Below, piece after piece: positions 35,530 through 43,948 of a stretch of DNA of 64,000 bases. Source of the stretch: an uncultured Collinsella sp. (lineage in GTDB: Bacteria; Actinomycetota; Coriobacteriia; Coriobacteriales; Coriobacteriaceae); the NCBI GenBank assembly GCA_900540855.1, contig UQHK01000010.1, forward strand, positions 16,481-80,480, given 5' to 3'. The translations under genes were made by a program, and so were the position numbers. Numbering within the stretch: the stretch's first letter is position 1; every line of letters begins with the position of its first letter. The notes under the pieces are model-generated. The model saw only the letters and a list, made by a program, of their open reading frames with translations, was not told the origin of the DNA and searched no databases.

Positions 35530-35716
35530 AAAACACAATATGTTGTGTTTGCAGCAAAGGCGCGATGCCACCTGTAGAACCACGCCCGCGAACCTCAACC
35601 TTCAAGTTGACCTTGAGGCGATTTTTACGTCCCCTTACACGCCGTTCACATCGCCCCCAAACTCCCCCACCCACGGCGCACACGGCCCACCACCGCGTCG
35701 GTGTCTGGCGAAAAAT

Positions 35717-35778
35717 GGGACGGGCCCCAGATTGTCCATGCGCACAAAAGTGCGTCGCGACAATCTGGGGCCCGTCCC
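35717..35778 (-). terminator. Long-arm hairpin after xerD, probable terminator
   Basis: A perfect 20-bp stem (35717-35736 with 35759-35778, left arm GGGACGGGCCCCAGATTGTC) encloses a second hairpin GCGCAC/GTGCGT with an AAAA loop. On the minus strand ATTTTTCG follows, fitting termination of xerD. The arm is far longer than usual for a terminator and starts with GGGACGGG, like the inverted repeat at 52695. Confidence 0.7.
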
Positions 35779-35814
35779 CCTTAATATGTATAAATATGCA
35801 GATCAGCGAGGTTG

Positions 35815-36756
35815 CTAGCGATGTGCCAGCGGATGCGCCGCCAGATAGACCTCGGTCAGTTGCGTGCGGTCGACATGCGTGTAGACCTGCGTGGTCGAAA
35901 TATCGGCATGGCCCAAAATCTCCTGCAGCACACGCAGGTCGGCACCGCCCGCGAGCATGTGGGTGGCAAAGGAGTGGCGCAAGGTATGGGGATGGAGCCC
36001 CACCAGCCCCACCTGGCGCCCATACCGCTCGCATATCGCATGCACGGCCTGGCGCGACAGGCGACGTCCGTTCTTATTTAAAAAGACCGCCGAGGTCTCC
36101 GTCCCGTGAGCATGGGCGGCCAGGAGAGTGCGCCCGTCATCTATATAGTGTGTCAAGGCGCGAGCCGCGCTTCCCACCAACGGGGCCAGACGCTCCTTGG
36201 AGCCCTTACCGCGCACCAGGACAAACCCGTCATCGATATGGATATCGCCCACATCGAGCCCAACCAGTTCACTCACGCGCAAGCCGCAACCGTAAAGCAC
36301 TTCCAAGATGGCATGATCGCGCAGCCCCATCTCGCCCTCGGGAAAGTCTTGATCGAGCAGTGCCGAGACATCCTCCACCGAAAGGTATTCCGGCAGGCGA
36401 TCTGCCTTTTTGGGCAGGCGCAACGCCGCCGTCGGGTTTTGGGCCACGGCCCCATCGCGCACCAAAAAGGCATGCAGGCCCTTCACGGCAGCAAGCGCGC
36501 GCTCCACCGAGGCGTCGGAATAGCCTCCGTCGCGGCGATCGGCAACAAAGCCCTCCACGACCTGACGGCTCACATCTTCAAAAGACGCAATGTCAGCCCG
36601 CTCCAGATAGGCGCAGTACGTCGTCAGGTCACGACGGTATGCCGCAATCGTATTGCGCGCCAAACCCCGTTCGACCGCAAGGTAATCGAGATACTCCCCC
36701 GCCACCACAGTGAGCGACGAGGGAGCAGCTTCGGTATGTTCTTGGTTCGCCGACAC
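35815..36756 (-). CDS. xerD: Tyrosine recombinase XerD (chromosome dimer resolution)
   Basis: 313-aa integrase-family recombinase. The N-terminal SAM-like DNA-binding domain (EYLDYLAVERGLARNTIAAY) and the catalytic domain are complete: Arg in YGCGLRVSELV, Lys in VRGKGSKER, HTLRHSFATHML (HxxR), LGHADISTTQVYTH with the nucleophile Tyr near residue 292. The start is GTG 36756, two bases after the pyrG stop, so it is coupled to pyrG. The single-copy housekeeping context and absence of phage genes favour XerD over a mobile-element integrase. Confidence 0.9.
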   Translation of the reverse strand: MSANQEHTEAAPSSLTVVAGEYLDYLAVERGLARNTIAAYRRDLTTYCAYLERADIASFEDVSRQVVEGFVADRRDGGYSDASVERALAAVKGLHAFLVRDGAVAQNPTAALRLPKKADRLPEYLSVEDVSALLDQDFPEGEMGLRDHAILEVLYGCGLRVSELVGLDVGDIHIDDGFVLVRGKGSKERLAPLVGSAARALTHYIDDGRTLLAAHAHGTETSAVFLNKNGRRLSRQAVHAICERYGRQVGLVGLHPHTLRHSFATHMLAGGADLRVLQEILGHADISTTQVYTHVDRTQLTEVYLAAHPLAHR

Positions 36757-36758
36757 CC

Positions 36759-38420
36759 TTAGTCCGTAGCGAGGTTCTTGGGCGTCACCTGCACGCGATC
36801 GACGCCCTCATGCTGGCCAATCGAGGCGCGCACGAACTCGCGGAACAGCGGCTGCGGGTTGGTCGGACGGCTCTTGAACTCGGGATGAGCTTGGGTGGCC
36901 ACATACCACGGATGTACATCGCGCGGCAGCTCGACCATCTCGACCAGACGCTCGTCGGGCGAAAGGCCCGAGATTACCAGACCGGCGTCCTCGAGCTGGT
37001 CACGGAAGGCGTTGTTGAACTCAAAACGGTGACGGTGACGCTCGTAGACGAGCTCCTCGCCATAGGCCTCGCGCGCGAGGGAATCGGCAGCAAGCTTGCA
37101 CGGATAGGCACCCAGACGCATGGTGCCGCCCTTCTCGGTCACGTCCTCCTGCGAGCTCATCAGGTCGATGACACTATACGGGCCATCCGGATCGAACTCG
37201 GAAGAGCTGGCGCCGGCAAGGCCGACGACGTTGCGGGCAAATTCGCACACGGCCACCTGCATACCCAGGCAAATGCCCAGATACGGAATCTTGTGCTCGC
37301 GGGCGAACTCGGCCGCGAGGATCTTGCCCTCCAGGGCGCGCTTGCCAAAGCCGCCGGGGACCAGGATGCCCGAGGCGTCGCCCAGAACCTCGGAGACGTT
37401 CTGCTCGTCGAGGCTCTCGCCATCGACCAGCTGCACGTCAACGTGGCGATCGTAGAACACGCCCGCGTGGTGCAGGGCCTCGATAACCGACAGGTAGGCA
37501 TCGGGCAGCTGCGTATACTTGCCCACGACGGCGATCTTCACCTTGTCGGCGTGCTGGTTGGCATGGTTCTGCTTGCGCAGGAACTCGTTCCACTCACTCA
37601 TGTCGCGCTCACGCGGATCGAGACCCAGACGCTCGCAAATGCGCAGGTCAAAGTCCTGCTCGGCGAGTAGCTGCGGAACATCGTAGATGCTCGCGCAGTC
37701 CTCGTTGGTAAAGACACAGTCGGTGTCGACGTCGCAGAAGCTTGCGATCTTGCCGCGGATGGCATCGTCGATATGGTGGTCGGAACGCAGAACGATAATA
37801 TCGGGCTGGATACCAAAGCTGCGGAGCTCCTTGACGGAGTGTTGCGTCGGCTTGGTCTTGACCTCGTGGGCGGCGGCGATATAGGGAACGAGCGACACGT
37901 GGATGTAGCAGACGTTCTCGGGGCCGGCCTCCTTGCGGTACTGGCGAATGGCCTCGACAAACGGCTGCGACTCAATGTCGCCGATGGTGCCGCCCAACTC
38001 AGTGATGACCACATCGGAGCCGGTCTGCTCCTCAATACGACGGAACTTATCCTTAATGGCGTTCGTGACGTGCGGAATCACCTGCACGGTGCCGCCCAAA
38101 AAGTCACCGCGACGTTCACGGGCGATCAGGCTCTTATAGATGGCACCAGTCGTAAAGTTGGAATCACGGGTCAGGTTCTCGTCAATAAAGCGTTCGTAGT
38201 GGCCCAGGTCCAGATCGGACTCGTAGCCGTCCTCGGTCACAAAGACCTCGCCATGCTGGAACGGGCTCATGGTGCCGGGGTCGACGTTCAGATACGGGTC
38301 GGCCTTTTGCATCGTTACCTTGTAGCCGCGCGACTTGAGCAGACGGCCCAGCGAGGCCGCGGTAATACCCTTGCCCAGAGACGAAACCACGCCGCCGGTC
38401 ACGAACACATGCTTGGTCAT
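36759..38420 (-). CDS. pyrG: CTP synthase PyrG
   Basis: 553-aa enzyme that aminates UTP to CTP with glutamine nitrogen. The synthetase domain starts KHVFVTGGVVSSLGKGITA and includes QKADPYLNVDPGTMSPFQHG. The class I amidotransferase domain has its Cys in LGICLGMQVAV (about residue 384) and His/Glu in THPEF-type QAHPEFKSRP near the C-terminus. Length is typical. xerD follows with 2 bases between stop and start. Confidence 0.97.
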   Translation of the reverse strand: MTKHVFVTGGVVSSLGKGITAASLGRLLKSRGYKVTMQKADPYLNVDPGTMSPFQHGEVFVTEDGYESDLDLGHYERFIDENLTRDSNFTTGAIYKSLIARERRGDFLGGTVQVIPHVTNAIKDKFRRIEEQTGSDVVITELGGTIGDIESQPFVEAIRQYRKEAGPENVCYIHVSLVPYIAAAHEVKTKPTQHSVKELRSFGIQPDIIVLRSDHHIDDAIRGKIASFCDVDTDCVFTNEDCASIYDVPQLLAEQDFDLRICERLGLDPRERDMSEWNEFLRKQNHANQHADKVKIAVVGKYTQLPDAYLSVIEALHHAGVFYDRHVDVQLVDGESLDEQNVSEVLGDASGILVPGGFGKRALEGKILAAEFAREHKIPYLGICLGMQVAVCEFARNVVGLAGASSSEFDPDGPYSVIDLMSSQEDVTEKGGTMRLGAYPCKLAADSLAREAYGEELVYERHRHRFEFNNAFRDQLEDAGLVISGLSPDERLVEMVELPRDVHPWYVATQAHPEFKSRPTNPQPLFREFVRASIGQHEGVDRVQVTPKNLATD

Positions 38421-38540
38421 ATTGAGTTACCTGCGCTTCCCGTAGAAGTTGTCCATACACATCTTACGGGTCTTCATTGTAATACTCGCGACGCGCGCCG
38501 CACGCAATTTTTCTTACGTGCAATCGCATTTCTCCATCTC

Positions 38541-38577
38541 GAAACAAAACGCCGCCCGGTTGCCCAGGCGGCGTCGT
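38541..38577 (-). terminator. Terminator of the winged-helix gene
   Basis: On the minus strand ACGCCGCC pairs with GGCGGCGT and is followed by TTTGTTT, 22 bases beyond the stop codon and upstream of pyrG. Confidence 0.8.
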
Positions 38578-38598
38578 TTCCGCTATGAATGCATGCTG

Positions 38599-38937
38599 TT
38601 ATCGATCGGCGAGTTCGTCCTTGATTAAGTCCTGCACGAGCATACCGGCACGGACGCCCTCTAGATACCACTCGCCACGCTCCGTGAGACAAATACCATT
38701 TGCGAGCTGGCCGCCGTCGTCGCTGTAGCGCGAGACGACCTCAATGATGTCTTCGGATTCCAAGCGCTCAATTGCCGCGCGGGCGCGATACGGAGACACC
38801 CCCACACGCTCGGCAAGCGTTTTGCGCGAGAAACCATACGGCCCGCCATTGTCTTCGGTTTGCTGGTCGATCTCCATCAACACCAGCACCTCGACACGCT
38901 TCATATCGTTGACACTCGCACGACCCTTGCCCGCCAT
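38599..38937 (-). CDS. Winged helix-turn-helix protein, possible regulator
   Basis: 112-aa small protein with a winged-helix fold: a first helix VNDMKRVEVLVLMEIDQQT, the recognition region FSRKTLAERVGVSPYRARAAIERLE (in two parts) and a wing ending VSRYSDDGG. This resembles MarR/GntR-type DNA-binding modules without a ligand domain. GAGGAGG fixes the ATG at 38937; the frame upstream lacks such a site. It is monocistronic. The target is unknown and it could regulate its neighbours pyrG or the DUF1846 gene only by conjecture. Confidence 0.75.
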   Translation of the reverse strand: MAGKGRASVNDMKRVEVLVLMEIDQQTEDNGGPYGFSRKTLAERVGVSPYRARAAIERLESEDIIEVVSRYSDDGGQLANGICLTERGEWYLEGVRAGMLVQDLIKDELADR

Positions 38938-39124
38938 AGCAGCCTCCTCAAACCGAGCACGAGCATCTAACGCGCCGTGCGCGACCGACACACCTCACGA
39001 TGGCAGGTAATATCCATCATGCGGCATCCCGCTAAGGATGAAACAGTTACGGTTATTGTATACCGCTCAAATTGTTTCTAGGCAGGTAAACAGCTATTTT
39101 TCGCCGAAATAGACGCTTTATTGA

Positions 39125-39160
39125 TCAAAAAGCCGTACCGGGCGCTAACCCGATACGGCC
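39125..39160 (-). terminator. Terminator of the DUF1846 gene
   Basis: On the minus strand GGCCGTATCGGG pairs with CCCGGTACGGC and is followed by TTTTTG. Confidence 0.8.
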
Positions 39161-39193
39161 AAAATGCAATGCAATTACCGCGGTGCTTCAAAC

Positions 39194-40675
39194 TTAGCGA
39201 TGGAAGAAACCGCGGCGCTCAAACTTGGGCTCGCAGCACACGTTGATGCCCAACTTGCGCAGTACCGTCTCGTCCGTCGGCGAGATAATCACGCTAAAGA
39301 AGGCATCGCAACCGCGCAGCTGCTCCAGGCCCGAAAGGACGCGAGCGGCCGTCTCACTCGTGGCCGAGGTGATCGACAGCGCCATAAGCGTCTCGTCGGT
39401 GTGGAGGCGCGGGTTTTTGCTGCCCAGGAAATGCGTCTTGAGCTTGCTGATGGGCTCGATCGCCTCATCGCTAATGACCTCGAGCTCAAGGTCGACGCCC
39501 GAGACATGCTTGAGGGCGTTCATAATGAGCGAACTTGCGGCGCCCAGGCGCGTGGAGGTCTTACCGGTCACCACGGAGCCATCGGGCATGACCATGGCAC
39601 CCACGGGACCACCCGTCAGCTGCTCCCTGGTGAGGGCCGCCGAGCGCGCCGGTGAGTAGTTCTTATCGATGCCGGCTTTCTTCATAATAATCTTGAGACG
39701 GTCGACTTGCTCATCGCCCACGCCGGTACGGCGCACATTTTCGACCGCGGTAAAGTAGCGGCGAACGATCTCCATCTTGGAAGCGTCGCGGCAGGCATCG
39801 TCATCGGTGATGGCAAAGCCGACCATATTGACGCCCATGTCCGTGGGGCTCTGGTAGGGGCTCTTGCCCAGGATCTTTTCCATCAGGGCACGGACCACCG
39901 GGAAGGCCTCGACGTCGCGGTTGTAGTTGACCGTGGTCTTGCTGTAGGCCTCAAGGTGGAACGAATCGATGATATTGGCGTCGTCGAGGTCAGCCGTGGC
40001 GGCCTCGTAGGCAATATTGACCGGATGCGTCAGAGGAAGATTCCAGACCGGGAAGGTCTCGAATTTGGCATAGCCGGCGGCGGTACCGTGCTTATGCTCG
40101 TGATACAGCTGCGAGAGGCAAGTGGCGAGCTTGCCCGAGCCAGGGCCGGGCGCCGTCACGACGACGAGCGGACGGGTGGTCTCGACAAACTCGTTCTTGC
40201 CATAGCCGTCGTCGGACACGATCAGGTCGACGTCGTGCGGATAGCCCTCGATGGGATAGTGGAGCTTGGCGGGAATGCCGAGCGCGTTCAGGCGATTGCG
40301 GAACACATCGGCGGCGGGCTGGCCGGCGTACTGGGTGATGACCACCGCCGCGACAGCGAAACCGTTGCCGCGGAACAAGTCGACCAGGCGCAAAACGTCC
40401 TCGTCATAGGTAATACCAAGGTCACCACGAGCCTTGTTTTTCTCGATGTGGTTCGCGTTGATCGCGATGATAACCTCGACATCGTCGGCGATGCTCTTGA
40501 GCATGCGGAACTTGCTGTCCGGTTCAAAACCCGGTAGCACGCGGCTCGCATGATAGTCATCGAACAGCTTACCGCCAAACTCCAAATAGAGCTTGCCACC
40601 AAACTGCGAGATGCGCTCCTTAATGTGAGCAGCCTGCAGCTCGATATACTTCGCATTGTCGAAACCCTGGCGCAT
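39194..40675 (-). CDS. DUF1846 (UPF0371) family protein
   Basis: 493-aa cytoplasmic protein of the DUF1846 family, found widely in anaerobic Firmicutes and Actinobacteria; crystal structures exist but no agreed function. The family start FDNAKYIELQAAHIKERISQ and the nucleotide-fold segments VVVTAPGPGSGKLATCLSQ and LGAASSLIMNALKH are visible. GGGAG precedes ATG 40675; the upstream in-frame ATG at 40699 has no such site. The length matches the family. It stands apart from the arginine deiminase genes, separated by a 555-bp structured gap. Confidence 0.88.
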   Translation of the reverse strand: MRQGFDNAKYIELQAAHIKERISQFGGKLYLEFGGKLFDDYHASRVLPGFEPDSKFRMLKSIADDVEVIIAINANHIEKNKARGDLGITYDEDVLRLVDLFRGNGFAVAAVVITQYAGQPAADVFRNRLNALGIPAKLHYPIEGYPHDVDLIVSDDGYGKNEFVETTRPLVVVTAPGPGSGKLATCLSQLYHEHKHGTAAGYAKFETFPVWNLPLTHPVNIAYEAATADLDDANIIDSFHLEAYSKTTVNYNRDVEAFPVVRALMEKILGKSPYQSPTDMGVNMVGFAITDDDACRDASKMEIVRRYFTAVENVRRTGVGDEQVDRLKIIMKKAGIDKNYSPARSAALTREQLTGGPVGAMVMPDGSVVTGKTSTRLGAASSLIMNALKHVSGVDLELEVISDEAIEPISKLKTHFLGSKNPRLHTDETLMALSITSATSETAARVLSGLEQLRGCDAFFSVIISPTDETVLRKLGINVCCEPKFERRGFFHR

Positions 40676-40758
40676 GTATGGCTCCCGTCCCGTTTCCATT
40701 TAATGTTCTAGGCGATTATAACGGAGCCTGCCCCTCGCAAGGGCCTGGCCACCAACAG

Positions 40759-40980
40759 GCACCAACCAAACACGCCACCGCAACCACCGGGGACCCGGGA
40801 TAGCTAATTTGAAGCAGGAACCAAGTCACTCCGCACCAACAATGGAAACGTCACAGGCAGAGCCAAAGTCAACGAACGGGCACCAGAGCGGGCAAGCTGT
40901 TCCCCTGCACCAACAATAACAGCGTCGCAGGTTGAGCATAAGTCAGCGAGCGCCGTCCAGGACGTACAAGTTGGCATGAA
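40759..40980. repeat. Diverged 74-bp tandem repeat units
   Basis: GCACCAAC begins at 40759, 40833 and 40907, exactly 74 bases apart. Units 2 and 3 share GCACCAACAAT, then GTC(A/G)CAGG, AAGTCA(A/G)CGA(A/G)CG and a CAAG(C/T)TG block; unit 1 is more diverged. No coding frame spans them and they do not fold as tRNA. Confidence 0.5.
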
Positions 40981-41023
40981 AAAGGCAAGGCATAGACCTT
41001 TTGGTCATGCCTTGCCTTTTGAA
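40979..41023. terminator. Strong bidirectional terminator
   Basis: AAAAGGCAAGGCAT pairs with ATGCCTTGCCTTTT around a short loop containing GACC/GGTC. T runs lie on both sides. On the minus strand it ends the transcript of the YfcC-type gene, 210 bases beyond the stop. Confidence 0.85.
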
Positions 41024-41038
41024 TGACAAATTGTCGTC

Positions 41039-41225
41039 CTGGGCGGCGCGCAGCGTCGACCGGTTCCGGCGTTTGGTAAAACGCCGGAACGCAAGTCGCC
41101 CCCTCCCGCGCACGGAACGGGAGGGGGCCAAAGGTAGGAGTCTACCGGTGGGGTTACCCCACCGGACAGACGATGACCAGGTGATCCGTTATAGGATCGT
41201 CATGGTTTCCGTGGGGTACCCAAGG
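41039..41225 (-). other. Cluster of stable hairpins downstream of the YfcC-type gene
   Basis: No ORF with coding character. Three perfect stems follow each other: TTCCGGCGTTT/AAACGCCGGAA (41064-41089), CCCCCTCCCG/CGGGAGGGGG (41099-41127) and CCGGTGGGG/CCCCACCGG (41145-41165), plus weaker pairing GATCC/GGATC (41183-41203). Together with the terminator at 40979-41023 they form a structured 3' untranslated region, or a separate small RNA, on the minus strand. Confidence 0.6.
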
Positions 41226-41230
41226 GGTAC

Positions 41231-42709
41231 TTAGAGCATCACGCAAGCAACGGTCAGGATGATGGCGCAGACGACGGAGAGAGCGACGATGAGCTTAAGA
41301 GCAAACTTGAGCCAGGTCGTCCACTCGATCTTGGCCAGGGCAAGACCGCCCATGATGGCGCCGGAGGTCGGGGTGAACAGGTTCACGACGCCGATGGCGG
41401 CGGAGAAGATCATGACCATGACCTCGGGCGAGAAGCCGAGCTTAACAGCCAGCGGTCCCATGATGGGCATGGAGACAGTAGCCATACCGGAGGTCGAGGG
41501 GATCAGGAAGGACAGGCCGAAGTAGACCAGGAAGCTCATGGGAGCGAAGATCACGCCGGACAGGCCAGCCAGAGCATTGGCGGCAGCGTCGAGGACGTAG
41601 ACGTCGAGGCCGGTGCTAGCCATGAGGACGGAGATACCACGGGCGAGGGCGATGACGAGGACAACGGACATCATGTCGGCAGCGCCGGTGATGAAGGTGT
41701 TGACGATCTGCTTCTCGGACAGGCCGCCGATAATACCGATCAGGACAGCCATGAGGAAGAACCAGGTGGAAGCCTCGTCGAAGTACCACTGACCAATGGG
41801 CAGGCCGGTGATCAGGGCAGACCAGCCCTGAACGATGGCGTTACCGTCGGCGTCATAGACAGCGCCAGCATCGAAGAAGTTGGCGACGCCCTCGTTGAGG
41901 TCGGCCAGCGGGATGAAGCCGACGATCATGACGACGAAGGTGAAGGCAAAGGCGATCAGAACACCCTTCTGACGACCGGTGAGCTTGACCTCCTTGTTAA
42001 CCTCGGAAGCAGCCTTGCCGTGAGCCTCTTCGGCGTCCTTGAGCTCCTGCATCGAAAGGATGGTGGAACCCTTGTCAGCCTTGACCTTCTTGGCATAGCT
42101 CATGACGAAGAAGATGGACATGGCGGTGGTAACAATCCACAGGACGGCACCGAGGCCGATGATGATGGACTGGTTGACCTCAATGCCAACGCCGGTCAGA
42201 GCGTCGACGGCAGCGCCGACGGCAAACGGGTTAACCGTGGAGCCGAGGCAGCCGCAGCCAGCGCCGAGCAGGACGGTTGCAGCGCCGACCATGGGGTCGA
42301 AGCCAGCAGCCATCATGGTAGCGGCGAGCAGGGCGTAGAAGGGAACGGTCTCCTCGCACATACCATAGGTGGTACCACCGAGGGAGAAGATGAGCATCAG
42401 CACGGGAATGAGCATGATCTCATTGCCCTTAAGCTTCTGCACCAGAACGGCAATGCCGTTGTCCAGGGCGCCGGTCTCGGTCATCATGCCGAGGAAGCCG
42501 CCGAGGATCATAACGAAGAGGCAGACGGGCAGAGCGTCAGCGAAGCCCTTGACCGGGGCGGTGCAGAAATCGCTCAAGCGGGCAGCGGTAACCGCGCCAC
42601 CGGACGTACCGGAGACGATAACGGTAACAACCGCGACGATTGCCAGCAGAGCAAGAAGAATGGTGAACGATGAAGGCATACCGCGCTTTTTCTTAGCGGT
42701 CTCAGTCAT
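41231..42709 (-). CDS. YfcC family transporter, probable arginine/ornithine exchanger of the ADI pathway
   Basis: 492-aa polytopic membrane protein with about 12 hydrophobic helices, of the YfcC/DcuC-like carrier group. Conserved segments include SLGGTTYGMCEETVPFY, GAGCGCLGSTVNPF and FLIPSTSGMATVSMPIMGP. A hydrophilic loop with Lys/Glu residues lies at about 205-245. Genes of this family next to arginine deiminase are usually annotated as arginine/ornithine antiporters; that substrate is inferred from context only. The ATG at 42709 follows GAAGGGGG. It is the last gene of the locus, 147 bp after arcB and behind the arcB terminator. Confidence 0.85.
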   Translation of the reverse strand: MTETAKKKRGMPSSFTILLALLAIVAVVTVIVSGTSGGAVTAARLSDFCTAPVKGFADALPVCLFVMILGGFLGMMTETGALDNGIAVLVQKLKGNEIMLIPVLMLIFSLGGTTYGMCEETVPFYALLAATMMAAGFDPMVGAATVLLGAGCGCLGSTVNPFAVGAAVDALTGVGIEVNQSIIIGLGAVLWIVTTAMSIFFVMSYAKKVKADKGSTILSMQELKDAEEAHGKAASEVNKEVKLTGRQKGVLIAFAFTFVVMIVGFIPLADLNEGVANFFDAGAVYDADGNAIVQGWSALITGLPIGQWYFDEASTWFFLMAVLIGIIGGLSEKQIVNTFITGAADMMSVVLVIALARGISVLMASTGLDVYVLDAAANALAGLSGVIFAPMSFLVYFGLSFLIPSTSGMATVSMPIMGPLAVKLGFSPEVMVMIFSAAIGVVNLFTPTSGAIMGGLALAKIEWTTWLKFALKLIVALSVVCAIILTVACVML

Positions 42710-42802
42710 AGTTCTCATCCCCCCTTCATAAATCATTTACTGATCTCGCCCGAAGCGGCTCTTCCGTGCCGTGCATGTCGTTCGGTGCGAGATTTTTACC
42801 AG

Positions 42803-42840
42803 ACAAAAGTGCTCGGGGTGCGCAGCAATGCACCCCGAGC
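42803..42840 (-). terminator. Terminator of arcB
   Basis: GCTCGGGGTGC (42811-42821) pairs with GCACCCCGAGC (42830-42840); on the minus strand ACTTTTGTC follows. Confidence 0.85.
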
Positions 42841-42856
42841 GAGATGCTAGATGCTC

Positions 42857-43852
42857 TTACTTGAGCGTAGCGTACATGACAGCCTTGATGGTGTGCATGC
42901 GGTTCTCGGCCTCGTCGAAGACCTTGGAAGCGGGGCTCTCGAAGACCTCGTCGGTGACCTCCTGCTCGGTGATGCCGAACTGCTCGCACTTCTCGGCGCC
43001 AATCGTGGTGTTGGTGTCGTGGAAGCTGGGCAGGCAGTGCAGGAAGATGGCACCCGGGTTGGCCATAGCCATGACCTCGGAGGTAACGCGATACGGGGTG
43101 AGCTGAGCGATGCGCTCGGCCCAGACCTCGTCGGGCTCGCCCATGGAGACCCAAACGTCGGTGTAGAGAACGTCGGCACCGGTGACGCCGTCCTTGACGT
43201 CGGTGGTCAGCTTGATGGTGCAGCCGTTGGCCTCGGCGATGGGCTTGCAGGCCTCGATGACGTCGTCAGCGGGCATGCACTCCTCGGGGCCGCAGGCCAC
43301 GAAGTTCATGCCGAGCTTGGAGCAGACAACCATGAGGGAGCGAGCGACGTTGTTCTTGCAGTCGCCCATGAAGACGAGGGTCTTGCCCTTGATGTCGTAG
43401 TTGAAGTTCTCCTGGACGGTCAGGATGTCGGCGAGCATCTGGGTGGGGTGCCACTCAGTGGTCAGGCCGTTCCACACGGGCACGCCGGACTTAGCGGCGA
43501 GCTCCTCGACGTCGTCCTGGGCAAAGCCGCGGAACTCGATGCCGTCATACATGCGGCCGAGAACGCGAGCGGTGTCCTCGATGGACTCCTTCTTGCCCAT
43601 CTGGGACGAACCGGGATCGAGGTAGGTAACGCCCATGCCCAGGTCCATGCCGCCGACCTCGAAGGCGCAGCGGGTACGAGTGGAGGTCTTCTGGAAGAGC
43701 AGGACGATGTTCTTGCCCTCGAGATAGCGGTGCGGAACGCCAGCACGCTTCATGTCCTTGAAGTTCTTGGAGAGCTTGAGCAGGTACTCAATCTCCTCGG
43801 TGGTGAGGTCGAGGAGCTTGAGGAAGCTACGGCCGGAGAGGTTAACACCCAT
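42857..43852 (-). CDS. arcB: Ornithine carbamoyltransferase (catabolic, ArcB)
   Basis: 331-aa enzyme of the arginine deiminase pathway; it splits citrulline with phosphate into ornithine and carbamoyl phosphate. The carbamoyl phosphate site STRTR (residues 57-61), the HPTQ motif in TEWHPTQMLAD and the ornithine-side HCLP in IFLHCLPSFHD are all present. The catabolic role is inferred from the arcA neighbours, since sequence alone does not separate anabolic from catabolic forms. The gene downstream encodes the YfcC-type transporter, and arcA lies upstream behind a terminator. Confidence 0.96.
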   Translation of the reverse strand: MGVNLSGRSFLKLLDLTTEEIEYLLKLSKNFKDMKRAGVPHRYLEGKNIVLLFQKTSTRTRCAFEVGGMDLGMGVTYLDPGSSQMGKKESIEDTARVLGRMYDGIEFRGFAQDDVEELAAKSGVPVWNGLTTEWHPTQMLADILTVQENFNYDIKGKTLVFMGDCKNNVARSLMVVCSKLGMNFVACGPEECMPADDVIEACKPIAEANGCTIKLTTDVKDGVTGADVLYTDVWVSMGEPDEVWAERIAQLTPYRVTSEVMAMANPGAIFLHCLPSFHDTNTTIGAEKCEQFGITEQEVTDEVFESPASKVFDEAENRMHTIKAVMYATLK

Positions 43853-43912
43853 GGTTCGTTTCCTTTCGAAAAAGTGAATTACTAAAAAGTGGTGCCCATT
43901 TGACGGGCGAAA

Positions 43913-43941
43913 CCGGTGCGGTTGTAGGGGGACCGCACCGG
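43913..43941 (-). terminator. Terminator of arcA copy 1
   Basis: CCGGTGCGGT pairs with ACCGCACCGG around a 9-nt loop; on the minus strand TTTCG follows. It differs in sequence from the terminator of the other arcA copy because it lies outside the duplicated segment. Confidence 0.8.
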
Positions 43942-43948
43942 AACCGTT

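Noticed and set aside
35815..36756. Phage or integrative-element integrase
   Set aside because: Protein length, sequence blocks and coupling to pyrG fit chromosomal XerD; no attachment site, excisionase or phage gene is nearby.
40759..40980. Tandem tRNA genes suggested by the 74-base period
   Set aside because: No GGTTCGANTCC T arm, anticodon stem or acceptor pairing in any unit.
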